NCBI RefSeq assembly: GCF_900155525.1
Contig: NZ_LT706951.1
Span: 534,508 to 598,507 of the forward strand
Reading direction: 5' to 3'
Length of the DNA stretch: 64,000 bases
Source: Mailhella massiliensis
Lineage (GTDB): Bacteria > Desulfobacterota > Desulfovibrionia > Desulfovibrionales > Desulfovibrionaceae
A model generated the notes under the pieces. It had not been told where the DNA came from. It saw only the letters and a program-made list of their open reading frames with translations, and made no database searches. Positions 42,762 through 51,663 of this stretch are shown piece by piece. The translations under genes were made by a program, and so were the position numbers. How positions within the stretch are numbered: position 1 is the stretch's first letter; every line of letters starts with the position of its first letter.

Positions 42762-44126
42762 ATGGCGAAACTGCGGGAAACCTACGTCTGCCGCGCCTGC
42801 GGCGCGCAAAGCGCCCAGTGGCGGGGTCAGTGCCCGAAGTGCCGGGAGTGGAACACGCTTGAACTTACGCGCCTCGCGCAGTCTTCCACAGGCAGGCCTC
42901 TGCCCGTGGAAGGCCGCGCAGGCGGGCGCATCCAGCCCCTTGCGGAAGTTTCGGGCAGCGACCACGCCGCCTTCGGTACCGGACTCGATGCCCTCGACCG
43001 CATTCTCGGGCGGGGCTTTGTTCCCGGCGCCGCCATTCTGGTGGGCGGGGAACCGGGCATCGGCAAATCCACGCTGCTGCTTCAGCTTGCCGGGGCCGTG
43101 GCCCGCGAGGGAAAAACCGTTCTTTACGCCAGCGGGGAAGAATCCCTTCCCCAGATACGAAGCCGCGCGGAACGTCTCGACGTACTGCACGACAGCCTTC
43201 TTGCCCTGGCCACCAGCCGGGTGGAAGATCTTTTTCCCGTGCTGGACTCGCCGGAAACCGCGCCCGCGCTCCTTATCGTGGACTCGGTGCAGACTCTTGC
43301 CTCCGACAGCGCGGAAGGCCTGCCCGGCAACGTGAGTCAGGTGCGGGCCGTGGCCACGGAACTTGTGGAACGCTGCCGCCGGGCCGACACCACGCTGGTC
43401 TTGGTGGGCCATGTCACCAAGGACGGCACGCTGGCCGGGCCGCGCCTTCTGGAACATCTGGTCGATACCGTCATTTCTCTGGAAGGCGACCGCCGGGAAA
43501 TGTTCCGTATGCTCCGCGTGCTGAAAAACCGCTTCGGTCCCAATCAGGAACTGCTTATTTTCCGCATGGTCCGCAAGGGGCTGGAACTGGTGGAAGATCC
43601 TTCCACCTTCTTCCTCGGCGCGCGCGACACCTCGCTGAGCGGCACGGCCGTGGTCATGGCCGTGGACGGTCAGCGCCCCTTTGCCGTGGAAATTCAGGCT
43701 CTCGCCACCCGAAGCTACCTTGCCATTCCCCGGCGCACGGGTCTGGGCTTCGATGTGAACCGCCTGCATCTGCTGCTTGCCGTACTGGAAAAACGCCTGC
43801 ACCTCAACTTCGGGCAGGTGGACATCTACGCCAAGGTCGGCGGCGGTATGCGCCTTCAGGAACCGGGGCTGGACCTTGCCCTGGTGGCCGCCCTTCTCTC
43901 CTCCTTCTATGATATCCCGCTCCCCGAACGCTGCGTTCTGTGGGGAGAAGTGGACCTCAACGGACAGGTGCGTCCCGTATCGAGTCAGGACATACGCATG
44001 AAGCAGGCCCTGCGCCTCGGCTATTCCCCCATACTCTGCCCGGAAAACGCCAAAAGCCGGGGTATCGCCACCGTGGCCGATCTTCAGCGTGTGCTTTTCC
44101 GCAAGGGCGCGCCCAAAGACGCATAA
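42762..44126 (+). CDS. radA: DNA repair protein RadA
   Basis: A 454-residue RecA-like ATPase. The N-terminal zinc finger is CRACGAQSAQWRGQCPKC (residues 10-27). Walker A is GGEPGIGKSTLLL (about 89), the RadA signature is KNRFGPNQE (about 250), and a Lon-like C-terminal domain completes the chain. It processes branched recombination intermediates and stalled forks with RecA. Length and domain order match the family. The ATG at 42762 lies 12 bases after rpiB, so it is the last gene in the operon. Confidence 0.96.
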   Translation: MAKLRETYVCRACGAQSAQWRGQCPKCREWNTLELTRLAQSSTGRPLPVEGRAGGRIQPLAEVSGSDHAAFGTGLDALDRILGRGFVPGAAILVGGEPGIGKSTLLLQLAGAVAREGKTVLYASGEESLPQIRSRAERLDVLHDSLLALATSRVEDLFPVLDSPETAPALLIVDSVQTLASDSAEGLPGNVSQVRAVATELVERCRRADTTLVLVGHVTKDGTLAGPRLLEHLVDTVISLEGDRREMFRMLRVLKNRFGPNQELLIFRMVRKGLELVEDPSTFFLGARDTSLSGTAVVMAVDGQRPFAVEIQALATRSYLAIPRRTGLGFDVNRLHLLLAVLEKRLHLNFGQVDIYAKVGGGMRLQEPGLDLALVAALLSSFYDIPLPERCVLWGEVDLNGQVRPVSSQDIRMKQALRLGYSPILCPENAKSRGIATVADLQRVLFRKGAPKDA

Positions 44127-45039
44127 GTTCTCCTCATCTACCGGCGCAGGAAGCTTCCCCATGGGCCTTTCCGGGCCTTTTTTCGCGGCGTTTCCACTTC
44201 TCCTGAATACCGCTCAGGAGCAAGGGCATAAATCCTCATGGCTTCTGTCATGCCCTTCCGCCGCTCTTGCCGGGATGCCCCTGTCCCCTGTGTTGTGCAT
44301 CTGGCTTGTTCCGGCATATTGCGGAAAAACGCCCTTTCTCACCATACTCCCTCTTCTGGAAATTTCCCGGCTCCGGGCTTCCGCTGCGCGGAGCTTTCTC
44401 AGACAGGTATTTTCCCGGCATCAGCAAAAAAAACCGTATGAAATTCCCCGCCTTTTTCGCAACAGGGCAAAAGGCTGCCGTCCCGCGCTGCCGCCGCTTT
44501 TCCGGCACGGTCCACACAGGGCAGAACGCGGGGGAACTATTCCGCACTTTTCGCAAACTCCGAAACCCGTTTCAGCGCGTTGGTGACGGCATGGTGCGAC
44601 TTTCTCCCCTCTCCTGTTTCACAGCGCCCTCATCATGGCCCGGCAGAATTTCCTCTTCTCGACCGGTTCTTCCCAGGTCCGCCTCTCCTCACCGGCCACG
44701 CTGTCGACGCCGCGGCAGTAAGCATACACGATACAGGGCTTGCCGTTTCCGGTCACCTTTCTGTATCCATGCGCACCAGATACGCTTCAAACGCCTTCTT
44801 CATGATGCATCTTCCCATGTTTATCTCACCATGGAATGAAGCGCGCTTTCCGTTCAAAAAGATATTATAAAAACATATAGATACCTGTTTATTGACATGC
44901 TTTGACAACTTGCTCATTCCTTTGATGAGCACATCGCCTTGCCATGTCGTGAATACATCGGGGCAGCGTACCGTATCAGTACATGCGGCAGTCTTTCTGC
45001 GCTGCCGCCTCGCTCCTTCACGGTAAAGGAGCGCGCCTT
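44127..45039. other. 0.9-kb region without a clear gene
   Basis: Between radA and IS200-type copy 2. It holds a T-run close to radA's end (a possible weak terminator near 44160-44182), an AT-rich patch near 44850-44920 that could be a minus-strand promoter, and a possible broken small gene on the minus strand (separate entry). Otherwise nothing recognised. Confidence 0.45.
44619..44818 (-). pseudogene. Possible small broken gene (two overlapping short frames)
   Basis: An ATG at 44818 with ribosome-like GGTGAG gives MGRCIMKKAFEAYLVRMDTER and then a stop; a second frame, shifted, begins within that stop (GTGA) and runs for 45 residues (VTGNGKPCIVYAYCRGVD... ending MMRAL). Together they read like one 65-residue protein with a frameshift, or two coupled peptides. 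I recognise no family, and an AT-rich promoter-like patch lies upstream. Weak call. Confidence 0.25.
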
Positions 45040-45732
45040 AAAAGTCAGGACCGCCCCTTCAAGGGGCGGTTTGATTTGACCCTATAAGGGTCTGTTACCC
45101 GGCTGCCCTCTTAAGAGGGCTCTGTCTCGACTCTTGCCGAAGAGTTATTTTCTGCTGCTCGTAAACGAGCTGACGGGCCGTTCTACCAGGCTATACTGGT
45201 CTGTTATTTTGTCTCGTTCTTCCTGCTCCCTCACATATTTGATGATGGTCGCCTCATTTACTCCCACCGTGCTGACAAAATAACCGGTACACCAGAAATG
45301 GCGATTGCCGAACTTGTAGCGCAGATGCGGAAAACTCTCGAATATCATCAAAGAACTCTTCCCTTTCAAATACCCCATGATCTGCGCCACGCTATACTTG
45401 GGCGGAATCTTGACGCACATATGAATATGGTCCACACACGCATTTGCTTCCACTATCTCTATTCCTTTGTATTCACACAGTTTTCTCAGAATTTCGCCGA
45501 TCGTTCTGCGATACCTTCCGTATACCAGCTTGCGTCTGAATTTCGGAGCGAAAACGATGTGATACTTGCAGTTCCAACGGGTATGGTTTAAACTCTGGTC
45601 ATTCATTATTGGGTTCCTTTGTGTATAGATTTCGAGTCGAGACAACTGGTTATCTCACAAAGGAACCCCTTTTTTAACTTATGTAAAGGCTTCGCCTTTT
45701 TGGAACTCCCCGCATAGCGGGGAGTTTTCAGT
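45040..45732 (-). mobile_element. IS200-type insertion sequence, copy 2 (intact-looking)
   Basis: A near-identical sister of copy 1 over its whole length, including the three right-end hairpins (GCCCCTTCAAGGGGC, GACCCTATAAGGGTC, GCCCTCTTAAGAGGGC) and the left-end hairpin. Its left end abuts TTAAG, which here overlaps the end of copy 3. There is no flanking target duplication, as usual in this family. Boundaries are inferred by comparing copies. Confidence 0.88.
45145..45606 (-). CDS. tnpA: IS200-type TnpA transposase, copy 2
   Basis: A 153-residue Y1 transposase that moves the element as single-stranded DNA. The HUH motif is DHIHM, the metal/helix region is MIFESFPHLRYKFG, and the catalytic Tyr is in NEATIIKYVREQ near residue 120. 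It differs from copy 1 by having the NEATII segment, so this copy could be active. The ATG at 45606 follows AAAGGAACCC inside the same 13-base-pair stem as in copy 1. Confidence 0.92.
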   Translation of the reverse strand: MNDQSLNHTRWNCKYHIVFAPKFRRKLVYGRYRRTIGEILRKLCEYKGIEIVEANACVDHIHMCVKIPPKYSVAQIMGYLKGKSSLMIFESFPHLRYKFGNRHFWCTGYFVSTVGVNEATIIKYVREQEERDKITDQYSLVERPVSSFTSSRK

Positions 45733-45893
45733 CTTAAAGTCAGGACCACCCGTAAAACGGGTGGCTTGACCAGCCCTGTAAGGGCTTGTTACTTACTCGC
45801 GCCTTAAGGGCGCCGGCTTGAACTTCTCTGGTCGGCGCCCTGCCTTTTTTTCAACAGTTCAAGCCCCCATGTACTTTGACTCGTAGCCTGCTC

Positions 45894-46364
45894 CTAAAGG
45901 AGCTTTCCCTGCTTTGGACTGAACGGATCCGTATATTCCCTGCACGTCCTCTTATCAAACATGATATCTTCTCTATCCTGATCCCGTATATATTTCCTGA
46001 TCGTTGCTTCGTTCAAACCTACTGTGCTGACGTAATATCCCACGCTCCAGAATCTCCGATTGCCATACCGGTATTTCAGCTGGGAAAATTTATCAAAAAT
46101 CATCAGTGAACTTTTACCCTTTATATACCCCATAACCGACGATATCGCATACTTTGGCGGTATCATGACAAGCATATGCACATGGTCTATCATCATATGT
46201 CCCTCAATAATTTCGATTCCCTTGTAATTACAAAGCTGTCGTATTATTTTTCCTATTTCTTCACGGTATTGCCCGTAAATCACTTTTCTCCTATACTTCG
46301 GAGTGAAGACAATATGGTACCTACACAGCCATTTCGTATGTGCCAGATTTTGTTCTTTCGCCAT
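45894..46364 (-). CDS. tnpA: IS200-type TnpA transposase, copy 3
   Basis: A 156-residue Y1 transposase; HUH motif DHVHM and catalytic Tyr in NEATIRKYIRDQ. It is about half identical to copies 1 and 2, with a Lys/Arg pattern typical of another IS200 subgroup. The ATG at 46364 follows AAAAGGTG, which pairs with an upstream CACCTTTT: the arms ATCGAAAAGGTGTTTTTT and AAAAAACACCTTTTCGAT form an 18-base-pair stem that hides the ribosome site. No tnpB gene is present. Confidence 0.92.
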   Translation of the reverse strand: MAKEQNLAHTKWLCRYHIVFTPKYRRKVIYGQYREEIGKIIRQLCNYKGIEIIEGHMMIDHVHMLVMIPPKYAISSVMGYIKGKSSLMIFDKFSQLKYRYGNRRFWSVGYYVSTVGLNEATIRKYIRDQDREDIMFDKRTCREYTDPFSPKQGKLL

Positions 46365-46365
46365 A

Positions 46366-46432
46366 AAAAAACACCTTTTCGATGTGGACGGGAGCCTGAA
46401 CAACTCCGTCTTATCGAAAAGGTGTTTTTTTA
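46366..46432 (-). promoter_or_regulatory. Transposase ribosome-site-sequestering hairpin, copy 3
   Basis: AAAAAACACCTTTTCGAT pairs perfectly with ATCGAAAAGGTGTTTTTT across a loop of about 30 bases. The 3' arm holds the AAAAGGTG ribosome site of the transposase gene. Confidence 0.65.
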
Positions 46433-46516
46433 GGTATAACCATTTTGTGGTCCACCCGCTAAGCGGGTGGTTTTCTGTTTCGGTCGCTTCCGCTCCCTCA
46501 ACTGCCTGAAGGCCTT

Positions 46517-46547
46517 AACAAAAACCGCCCGGCGGAACCGGGCGGCG
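46517..46547 (-). terminator. Terminator of prmA
   Basis: On the minus strand: CCGCCCGG, TTCCG, CCGGGCGG, then TTTTTG. The IS200-type copy 3 begins directly after the T-run. Confidence 0.8.
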
Positions 46548-46569
46548 ACGAGCTTTCGGGCAAAACGGG

Positions 46570-47472
46570 CTATTTTACACGCGGCCAGAAGAAGCACACC
46601 CAGTCGTCGGCTTCCGGGTCTCCGGCATGGGCGGAACGCGTGGGGTCCGTGGCGGGGGAAGGCATACGCAGTTGTTCCGGCTCGCCCATGCCGGCGTAGG
46701 CCTCCAGCATACCGGGCACCTGCACGGCCAGAAAACCGGAAAGGATGAGGCAGCCGCCGGGCTTCACCAGAGGAATGAGCGCAGGAGCCATTTCTCTGAG
46801 CGGACCGGCGAGAATATTGGCGATGACCACGTCGAACGTCTGCCCCTGCACCAGCTCCACACTGCCTTCACGGATATCGAAGCCTTCGGAAATACCGTTC
46901 ATGTCGCAGTTTTCCCGGGCGTTGTCGATGGAAAGCGGGTCGATATCCGCACCGAAGCCGGAAAGGCCCATCTTCACGCAGCCGATGCCGAGAATGCCCG
47001 TCCCCGTCCCCATATCGAGAAACGTCTGCCCGGCCTTCATGGCTCCGGCCGCATACAGGCGGCTCATGGCTTCAAGGCACATGGTGGTGGTGGGATGATG
47101 CCCGGTGCCGAACGCGGATTTCGGTTCAATGATGACGGGAATGCGTCCTTTCGCATCCTCATCCTTCATCCACGGCGGAAGAATGAGAAAATCCCCGGCC
47201 TCCACGGGCGTAAAATAGCTGCGCCAGCCCGCGTTCCAGTCCCGGTCGGGCAGAATCTCCCGGCTCAGGGAGGCTTCGGGCACAAAAAAGGCCAGCTTTT
47301 CGGCAAGATTCACGCAGTCCTCTTCCTTGTCGGAAGTGACGCGAAGCAGCATTTCCCCGGAAGGCAGGGATTCCTCCTCCCAGCCGGTTTCGGCACTCTG
47401 GGCGGCCAGGGCCTGCGCCATGGGGAAATCGTCCTCGGAAACGACAATGTTCAAACGGTACAACTGCGGCAT
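46570..47472 (-). CDS. prmA: Ribosomal protein L11 methyltransferase
   Basis: A 300-residue SAM-dependent enzyme that trimethylates lysines of ribosomal protein L11 (RplK). The N-terminal L11-binding domain is about 110 residues. The SAM-binding motif is LDMGTGTGILGIGCVKMG (about residues 165-180), with the acidic residue in ADIDPLSIDNARENC and the NPPF-like motif replaced by NILAGPL, a family feature. The ATG at 47472 follows CGGGAGC. It is followed by a terminator, so it is probably a single-gene unit. It faces pth across a divergent region. Confidence 0.92.
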   Translation of the reverse strand: MPQLYRLNIVVSEDDFPMAQALAAQSAETGWEEESLPSGEMLLRVTSDKEEDCVNLAEKLAFFVPEASLSREILPDRDWNAGWRSYFTPVEAGDFLILPPWMKDEDAKGRIPVIIEPKSAFGTGHHPTTTMCLEAMSRLYAAGAMKAGQTFLDMGTGTGILGIGCVKMGLSGFGADIDPLSIDNARENCDMNGISEGFDIREGSVELVQGQTFDVVIANILAGPLREMAPALIPLVKPGGCLILSGFLAVQVPGMLEAYAGMGEPEQLRMPSPATDPTRSAHAGDPEADDWVCFFWPRVK

Positions 47473-47510
47473 AACACGCTCCCGCGTTTTGTTGGCAAGG
47501 TGAAGAAACA

Positions 47511-47539
47511 GCTCTATCACCAGAGGGAACGCTTGCCAA
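47511..47539 (-). promoter_or_regulatory. Probable prmA promoter
   Basis: On the minus strand: TTGGCA, 17 bases, TAGAGC, about 40 bases upstream of the prmA ATG. Confidence 0.45.
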
Positions 47540-47659
47540 GAAGGACTTGACAGGCGGCGGCCTCTGCCGCACATTCGGCACGACACGGCCCTTTCTCCCC
47601 GCAATGATTTTCTTCTTTTCCCTTTCGCCGGACAAGGGCCTTTACCCATCGGAACGCAC

Positions 47660-48262
47660 ATGGATCTCAACGGACTCATCGTCGGCCTCGGCAACCCGGG
47701 GCCTCAGTACAGGGGCACGCGCCACAACATCGGCTTCATGGCGGCACAGGCGCTTCTGGAAGAAGTGGAACGCGGCAACGGCCGCGCGCCGGAACAGCTT
47801 TCCGGCTCCCGGTTCAATGCGCTTCTCTGGCGCATTCAGATTCCGCGCGGCGGCACCTGGCTTGTGGCCGAACCGCAGACCTTTATGAACCTGAGCGGCG
47901 ACGCCGTCCAGCCCCTCATGGCATGGTACAAGCTCAAGCCCGAGCAGCTTCTCGTGGTTCACGACGAGCTGGATCTCGAACCGGGCAGAATGAAGCTCAA
48001 GAAGGGGGGCAGCGCTGCGGGGCACAACGGCATCAAATCCATACAGCAGCGCCTGGGCACGCCCGAATTCTACCGCCTGCGCGTGGGAGTGGGCAAACCG
48101 CAGGACAAGGAACAGGTCATCTCCTGGGTGCTCGGCCGCTTTTTCGGGCCGGAACAGGAAGTGATGGAACAAACCTTCCCCCACATTGTGGACGCCATAC
48201 TGCGCTTTACCATCGACGGGCCTGAGCGCGCCATCAACGTGGCCAACACCCGCAGAAAATAG
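47660..48262 (+). CDS. pth: Peptidyl-tRNA hydrolase
   Basis: A 200-residue enzyme that releases peptides from peptidyl-tRNA for tRNA recycling. The N-terminal motif GLGNPGPQYRGTRHNIGF contains the catalytic His, and the middle motif HDELDLEPGRMKLKKGGSAAGHNGIKSI contains the Asp/Asn residues that bind tRNA. Size and motif order match bacterial Pth. The start follows GGAACGCACATG. A strong promoter for rho follows directly after its stop, so the two are transcribed separately or with a shared upstream transcript. Confidence 0.95.
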   Translation: MDLNGLIVGLGNPGPQYRGTRHNIGFMAAQALLEEVERGNGRAPEQLSGSRFNALLWRIQIPRGGTWLVAEPQTFMNLSGDAVQPLMAWYKLKPEQLLVVHDELDLEPGRMKLKKGGSAAGHNGIKSIQQRLGTPEFYRLRVGVGKPQDKEQVISWVLGRFFGPEQEVMEQTFPHIVDAILRFTIDGPERAINVANTRRK

Positions 48263-48279
48263 CGACAGCGCTCCGGGGC

Positions 48280-48308
48280 TTGCCAATAGCGGAAAAAACA
48301 TCTATAGT
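48280..48308 (+). promoter_or_regulatory. rho promoter
   Basis: TTGCCA, 17 bases, TATAGT, about 110 bases before the rho ATG. The leader between is pyrimidine-rich, as in rho genes whose leader is autoregulated. Confidence 0.6.
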
Positions 48309-48421
48309 TTTTTCACACCCGCGCTTCTGCGGGGGGTTCCCTCCCCTTTCTTTCTTTTCTGTGTTCGCCCCTTTCCGGTGCGATACGCCTTTCCCTTCCC
48401 TTCTTTCCCGGTGGTATCTCT

Positions 48422-49747
48422 ATGCCCATACGGAAACGTAAAGCTCCTGTCGAGCCCGAAACTGTAGAATCTGCTCCCCTTATTGATGAAAGCGTCCTCA
48501 ACCTCACGGAACTGAAGACGCGCAAAATGCAGGATCTCATGGATCTGGCGGAAAAGTATCAGCTTGAAAACGCCAGCTCCATGCGCAAGCAGGAACTCAT
48601 TTTCGCCCTGCTTCAGGCCTGCGCCTCCCAGAACGGCGTCATCCACAGCGACGGCGTGCTGGAAATCCTGCCGGACGGGTACGGTTTCCTCCGTTCACCG
48701 CTGTGCAGCTACATGCCCGGTCCGGACGACGTGTATGTCTCTCCTTCGCAGATACGCCGCTATCATCTGCGCAAAGGCGACTGCGTTTCCGGCCAGATCC
48801 GCCCTCCCAAGGAAGGGGAACGCTATTTCGCGCTGGTGCGCGTCAACGAAATCGGTTTCGAGCCGCCGGAAAACGCCCGTCATCTGGTGCTGTTCGACAA
48901 CCTTACCCCGGTATATCCCGACCAGCAGTTCTGCATGGAAACGGATTCCAAGAACATGTCGTCGCGCATCATCGACCTCATGTCGCCCATCGGCCGCGGG
49001 CAGCGCGCCCTCATCGTGGCCCCGCCGCGTACGGGCAAAACCATCCTTCTGCAGACCATCGCCAACGCCATCAACGCCAATTATCCCGATGTGTATCTCA
49101 TCATTCTGCTGGTGGACGAACGCCCCGAAGAAGTGACGGACATGGAACGCACGGTGAAAAACGCGGAAGTGGTCAGCTCCACCTTCGACGAACCGCCGCA
49201 GCGCCATGTGCAGGTGTGCGAAATGGTGCTGGAAAAGGCCAAGCGTCTGGTGGAACGCAAGCGCGACGTGGTCATCCTGCTCGACTCCATCACCCGCCTG
49301 GGCCGCGCCTACAACACGGTTACGCCTTCGAGCGGCCGCGTGCTTTCCGGCGGTCTCGACGCCAACGCCCTGCAGCGGCCCAAGCGCTTCTTCGGCGCAG
49401 CCCGCAACATTGAAGGCGGCGGCTCGCTGACCATCATCGCCACGGCGCTCATCGATACCGGTTCCCGCATGGACGAAGTGATTTTCGAAGAATTCAAGGG
49501 TACCGGCAACTGCGAAATCTATCTCGACCGTCATCTTTCCGACAAGCGCGTGTTCCCCGCCATCGACATCAACCGTACCGGCACGCGCAAGGAAGATCTG
49601 CTTCTCGGCGAAGACGTGCTCAACCGCGTGTGGATACTGCGCAAGATTCTCGCGCCCATGTCTCCCATCGACAGCATGGAATTCCTGCTGGACAAGATGA
49701 AGGGTACCAAAAACAACAAGGACTTCCTCAACGGCATGGGCCGCTGA
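48422..49747 (+). CDS. rho: Transcription termination factor Rho
   Basis: A 441-residue hexameric RNA helicase. The N-terminal domain has the Rho helix start ([19 protein letters not shown]) and the RNA-binding strand [11 protein letters not shown]. The ATPase core has Walker [11 protein letters not shown] (about 198), Walker [17 protein letters not shown] (about 280), and the conserved segment [25 protein letters not shown] near the C-terminus. It terminates transcription in the cytoplasm on untranslated RNA. The ATG at 48422 follows CGGTGGTATCT with no strong ribosome site, but the N-terminal match to Rho supports it. tRNA-Arg follows 85 bases later. Confidence 0.96.
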   Translation: MPIRKRKAPVEPETVESAPLIDESVLNLTELKTRKMQDLMDLAEKYQLENASSMRKQELIFALLQACASQNGVIHSDGVLEILPDGYGFLRSPLCSYMPGPDDVYVSPSQIRRYHLRKGDCVSGQIRPPKEGERYFALVRVNEIGFEPPENARHLVLFDNLTPVYPDQQFCMETDSKNMSSRIIDLMSPIGRGQRALIVAPPRTGKTILLQTIANAINANYPDVYLIILLVDERPEEVTDMERTVKNAEVVSSTFDEPPQRHVQVCEMVLEKAKRLVERKRDVVILLDSITRLGRAYNTVTPSSGRVLSGGLDANALQRPKRFFGAARNIEGGGSLTIIATALIDTGSRMDEVIFEEFKGTGNCEIYLDRHLSDKRVFPAIDINRTGTRKEDLLLGEDVLNRVWILRKILAPMSPIDSMEFLLDKMKGTKNNKDFLNGMGR

Positions 49748-49774
49748 CAGGCGGCAGGAACGCATAAAAAGGCG

Positions 49775-49803
49775 TTGACAATCTGCCTGTTGCAGTGCAT
49801 AGT
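49775..49803 (+). promoter_or_regulatory. tRNA-Arg promoter
   Basis: TTGACA, 17 bases, CATAGT, about 30 bases before the tRNA. Confidence 0.6.
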
Positions 49804-49831
49804 GCCTTGCGTATGAGGGCTTCTTCCCTTT

Positions 49832-49908
49832 GCGCCCGTGGCTCAGCTGGATAGAGCGACAGCCTCCGGAGCTGTAGGTCGCGCGTTCGACTCGCGCCGG
49901 GCGCACCA
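49832..49908 (+). tRNA. tRNA-Arg (CCG)
   Basis: 77 bases with encoded CCA. Acceptor stem GCGCCCG/CGGGCGC. The anticodon loop CTCCGGA gives CCG. A perfect-palindrome terminator follows. Confidence 0.95.
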
Positions 49909-49918
49909 TGTGAAAGGC

Positions 49919-49950
49919 AGGGTTACCGGAATTCCGGTAACCCTTTTTTT
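49919..49950 (+). terminator. tRNA-Arg terminator
   Basis: GGGTTACCGGAATTCCGGTAACCC, a perfect 24-base palindrome centred on an AATT, followed by TTTTTTT. It can also work in reverse. Confidence 0.9.
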
Positions 49951-49986
49951 ATTCCCGCACCATCACCACCCGTTTGCGAGGATGTT

Positions 49987-50631
49987 ATGCCCTTTCTGCG
50001 CTTCATACTCCTTTTTTCCGTACTGCTGCTTGCCGGATGCGGCTCCCATTATCATGTCGCGGTGGACTCGCTGAGCGACGACCGCCCGCCTTCCGGGGCC
50101 AGTTATGAGCTTGTCCCCGGCAACGAAGGCATGAAGAGCACCGACCTTCAGTTCCGCGACATCGCCCGTCAGCTCACGCCCGCCTTCCGCTCCAAGGGTT
50201 TTTCCATTGTGGAGGAACATGCGCAGAACCGCGCCGTCGTCACCTGGTGGATGGAGGAACCCCGCGTGTATGTGGATACCAGCACCATCACCCGCGCTCA
50301 CCCCGTGGTGGTGGGCTACGGACGGCACAGCTATGTGGACTATGTTTTCGTAGAGGAACCGGTGGTCACAAGCACCACGCTGTATTCCGCCAACCTTCTT
50401 CTCGAAGCCTACGAGCTCGACAAGGCAGGAAAGGAGGGCCGCCAGATATGGCGCACGGCCCTGCGCTGCACCGCCCCCACCGAAGACTTCCATACGCTGC
50501 TCTTCAGTATGCTTCAGGTTCTGCCCCGCGTACTCGGCACACAGAGCCACGGTCTCAAAAGATACGACGTCTTTCTCGGCAATGAAGGAGAAATAGAAGT
50601 AACGGACCTTCAGAACGGCGGCACGTTCTGA
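49987..50631 (+). CDS. DUF4136-like lipoprotein
   Basis: A 214-residue lipoprotein with a signal sequence ending LLLAGC (Cys18). The mature part (residues about 25-190) resembles DUF4136: strands such as DRPPSGASYEL, then LTPAFRSKGFSIVEEHAQNRAVVTWWM and IWRTALRC, and no catalytic residues. Such proteins lie in the outer membrane facing the periplasm and their function is unknown. The ATG at 49987 follows GAGGATGTT. It sits alone between the tRNA-Arg terminator and its own terminator. Confidence 0.7.
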   Translation: MPFLRFILLFSVLLLAGCGSHYHVAVDSLSDDRPPSGASYELVPGNEGMKSTDLQFRDIARQLTPAFRSKGFSIVEEHAQNRAVVTWWMEEPRVYVDTSTITRAHPVVVGYGRHSYVDYVFVEEPVVTSTTLYSANLLLEAYELDKAGKEGRQIWRTALRCTAPTEDFHTLLFSMLQVLPRVLGTQSHGLKRYDVFLGNEGEIEVTDLQNGGTF

Positions 50632-50654
50632 CCGGCCGCATCCCGTACCTCTTC

Positions 50655-50690
50655 CACCCTTCCGGCTCCGCCGGTAGGGTGTTTTTTTTT
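50655..50690 (+). terminator. Terminator after the lipoprotein gene
   Basis: CACCCT, nested GGC/CCG stem, AGGGTG, then TTTTTTTTT. The long T-run makes the call firm. Confidence 0.8.
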
Positions 50691-51663
50691 GATTAACCGC
50701 CCACCGGAGGGGGAGACCCGGCACCAGCGCTCCGAACACCTTCCAGAGAAAATACAGGAGAACACAAAACATGTGCGACCAACCACAGGTCGTTGAAAAA
50801 AGAACTGCGAAGGGCACAGAACAGCCCGGAAAACGGAATTTCACATATCGCAGAGCCCCCACAAACGCCCTGCGCCCTCCTCCTTCCCTGCCCCGGACGC
50901 TCAGGTCCCGTGCCGTCTGTTTTCGGCTATTGGAGCACACCGGAAGACTGCCGACCCAAAACGCGCCTTGTCGGTACGGACCACATCTGCCGGAAACCGT
51001 GCCTTCCCCCTCTGCCCGCAACCATGCCGCCGCTCTCTCCGGCAGGCTGTACCTTCGGCGTGACCGGCAGACAGCGCAAGGCGACCTTCTCCCCTTTTAC
51101 CGCAACGACACATCACCATTTCACGACGGCCCCCCTTCCCAGAGGCACGACAAAAACGGCGGCAGTCCCGGCACACCGCAACGCCCCCTCCCTTTTTGCT
51201 CCATATTCTTCAAGTATTACTTTAATGTTGCCCAGAACCGGCTTCCGCCGCCCCCTTGCGTTTCTCCTCATCTCATCCTGCCCCGCCGCAACGGCTTTTC
51301 GCCAGGCACCAGTCCCGCATCGTCGGAAAAACATGTCGGCCCCGTCGTCCCGAGTCCTCGTTTCTTTTCCGGCCAACACCTCCGCAGGCGTCACGCCTGG
51401 AAAATTCTCAGGGCAAAATTGAAGAAAAAGGCATAGGCTTCGGGATTTTTACACGACAAAGCATCTTTTCTTTCTTTTTTTCCATGCGACAGCAAAGATC
51501 ATGCATGGAAAACGCATGGCAGTTCTTAAAAAAATACAGAAAAATACTCTTTCATGCCTTTCACATCATGCATAAATATATACTTTTTCCGTTACAGAAA
51601 GAAAAAGTTTCTTGCGCCGACGGATATATTCCTATACGATGCAAGGCAAAGGAGTGCGAAGGT
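50691..51663. other. 0.97-kb region before modB without a recognised gene
   Basis: GC-rich on the left, where open frames show no family resemblance, and AT-rich from about 51460 on. The AT-rich part probably holds the modB promoter and regulator sites; I see no clear ModE box, but partial dyads (for example GGATATATTCCTATAC at about 51623) could be one. Confidence 0.45.

Larger units (their letters stand above)
45738..46513 (-). mobile_element. IS200-type insertion sequence, copy 3 (divergent subtype)
   Basis: An element of the same family but distinct in sequence. Its right end has the hairpins CCACCCGTAAAACGGGTGG, AGCCCTGTAAGGGCT and GCGCCTTAAGGGCGC in the same order as copies 1 and 2, and its left end has CCACCCGC/GCGGGTGG. 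The left end abuts TTAAG just beyond the prmA terminator. It was present before copy 2, which sits directly at its right end. Boundaries are approximate. Confidence 0.82.

Noticed and set aside
51600-51660. A ModE-box upstream of modB
   Set aside because: The partial dyad is imperfect, and no ModE gene is seen in the window; kept only as a remark.
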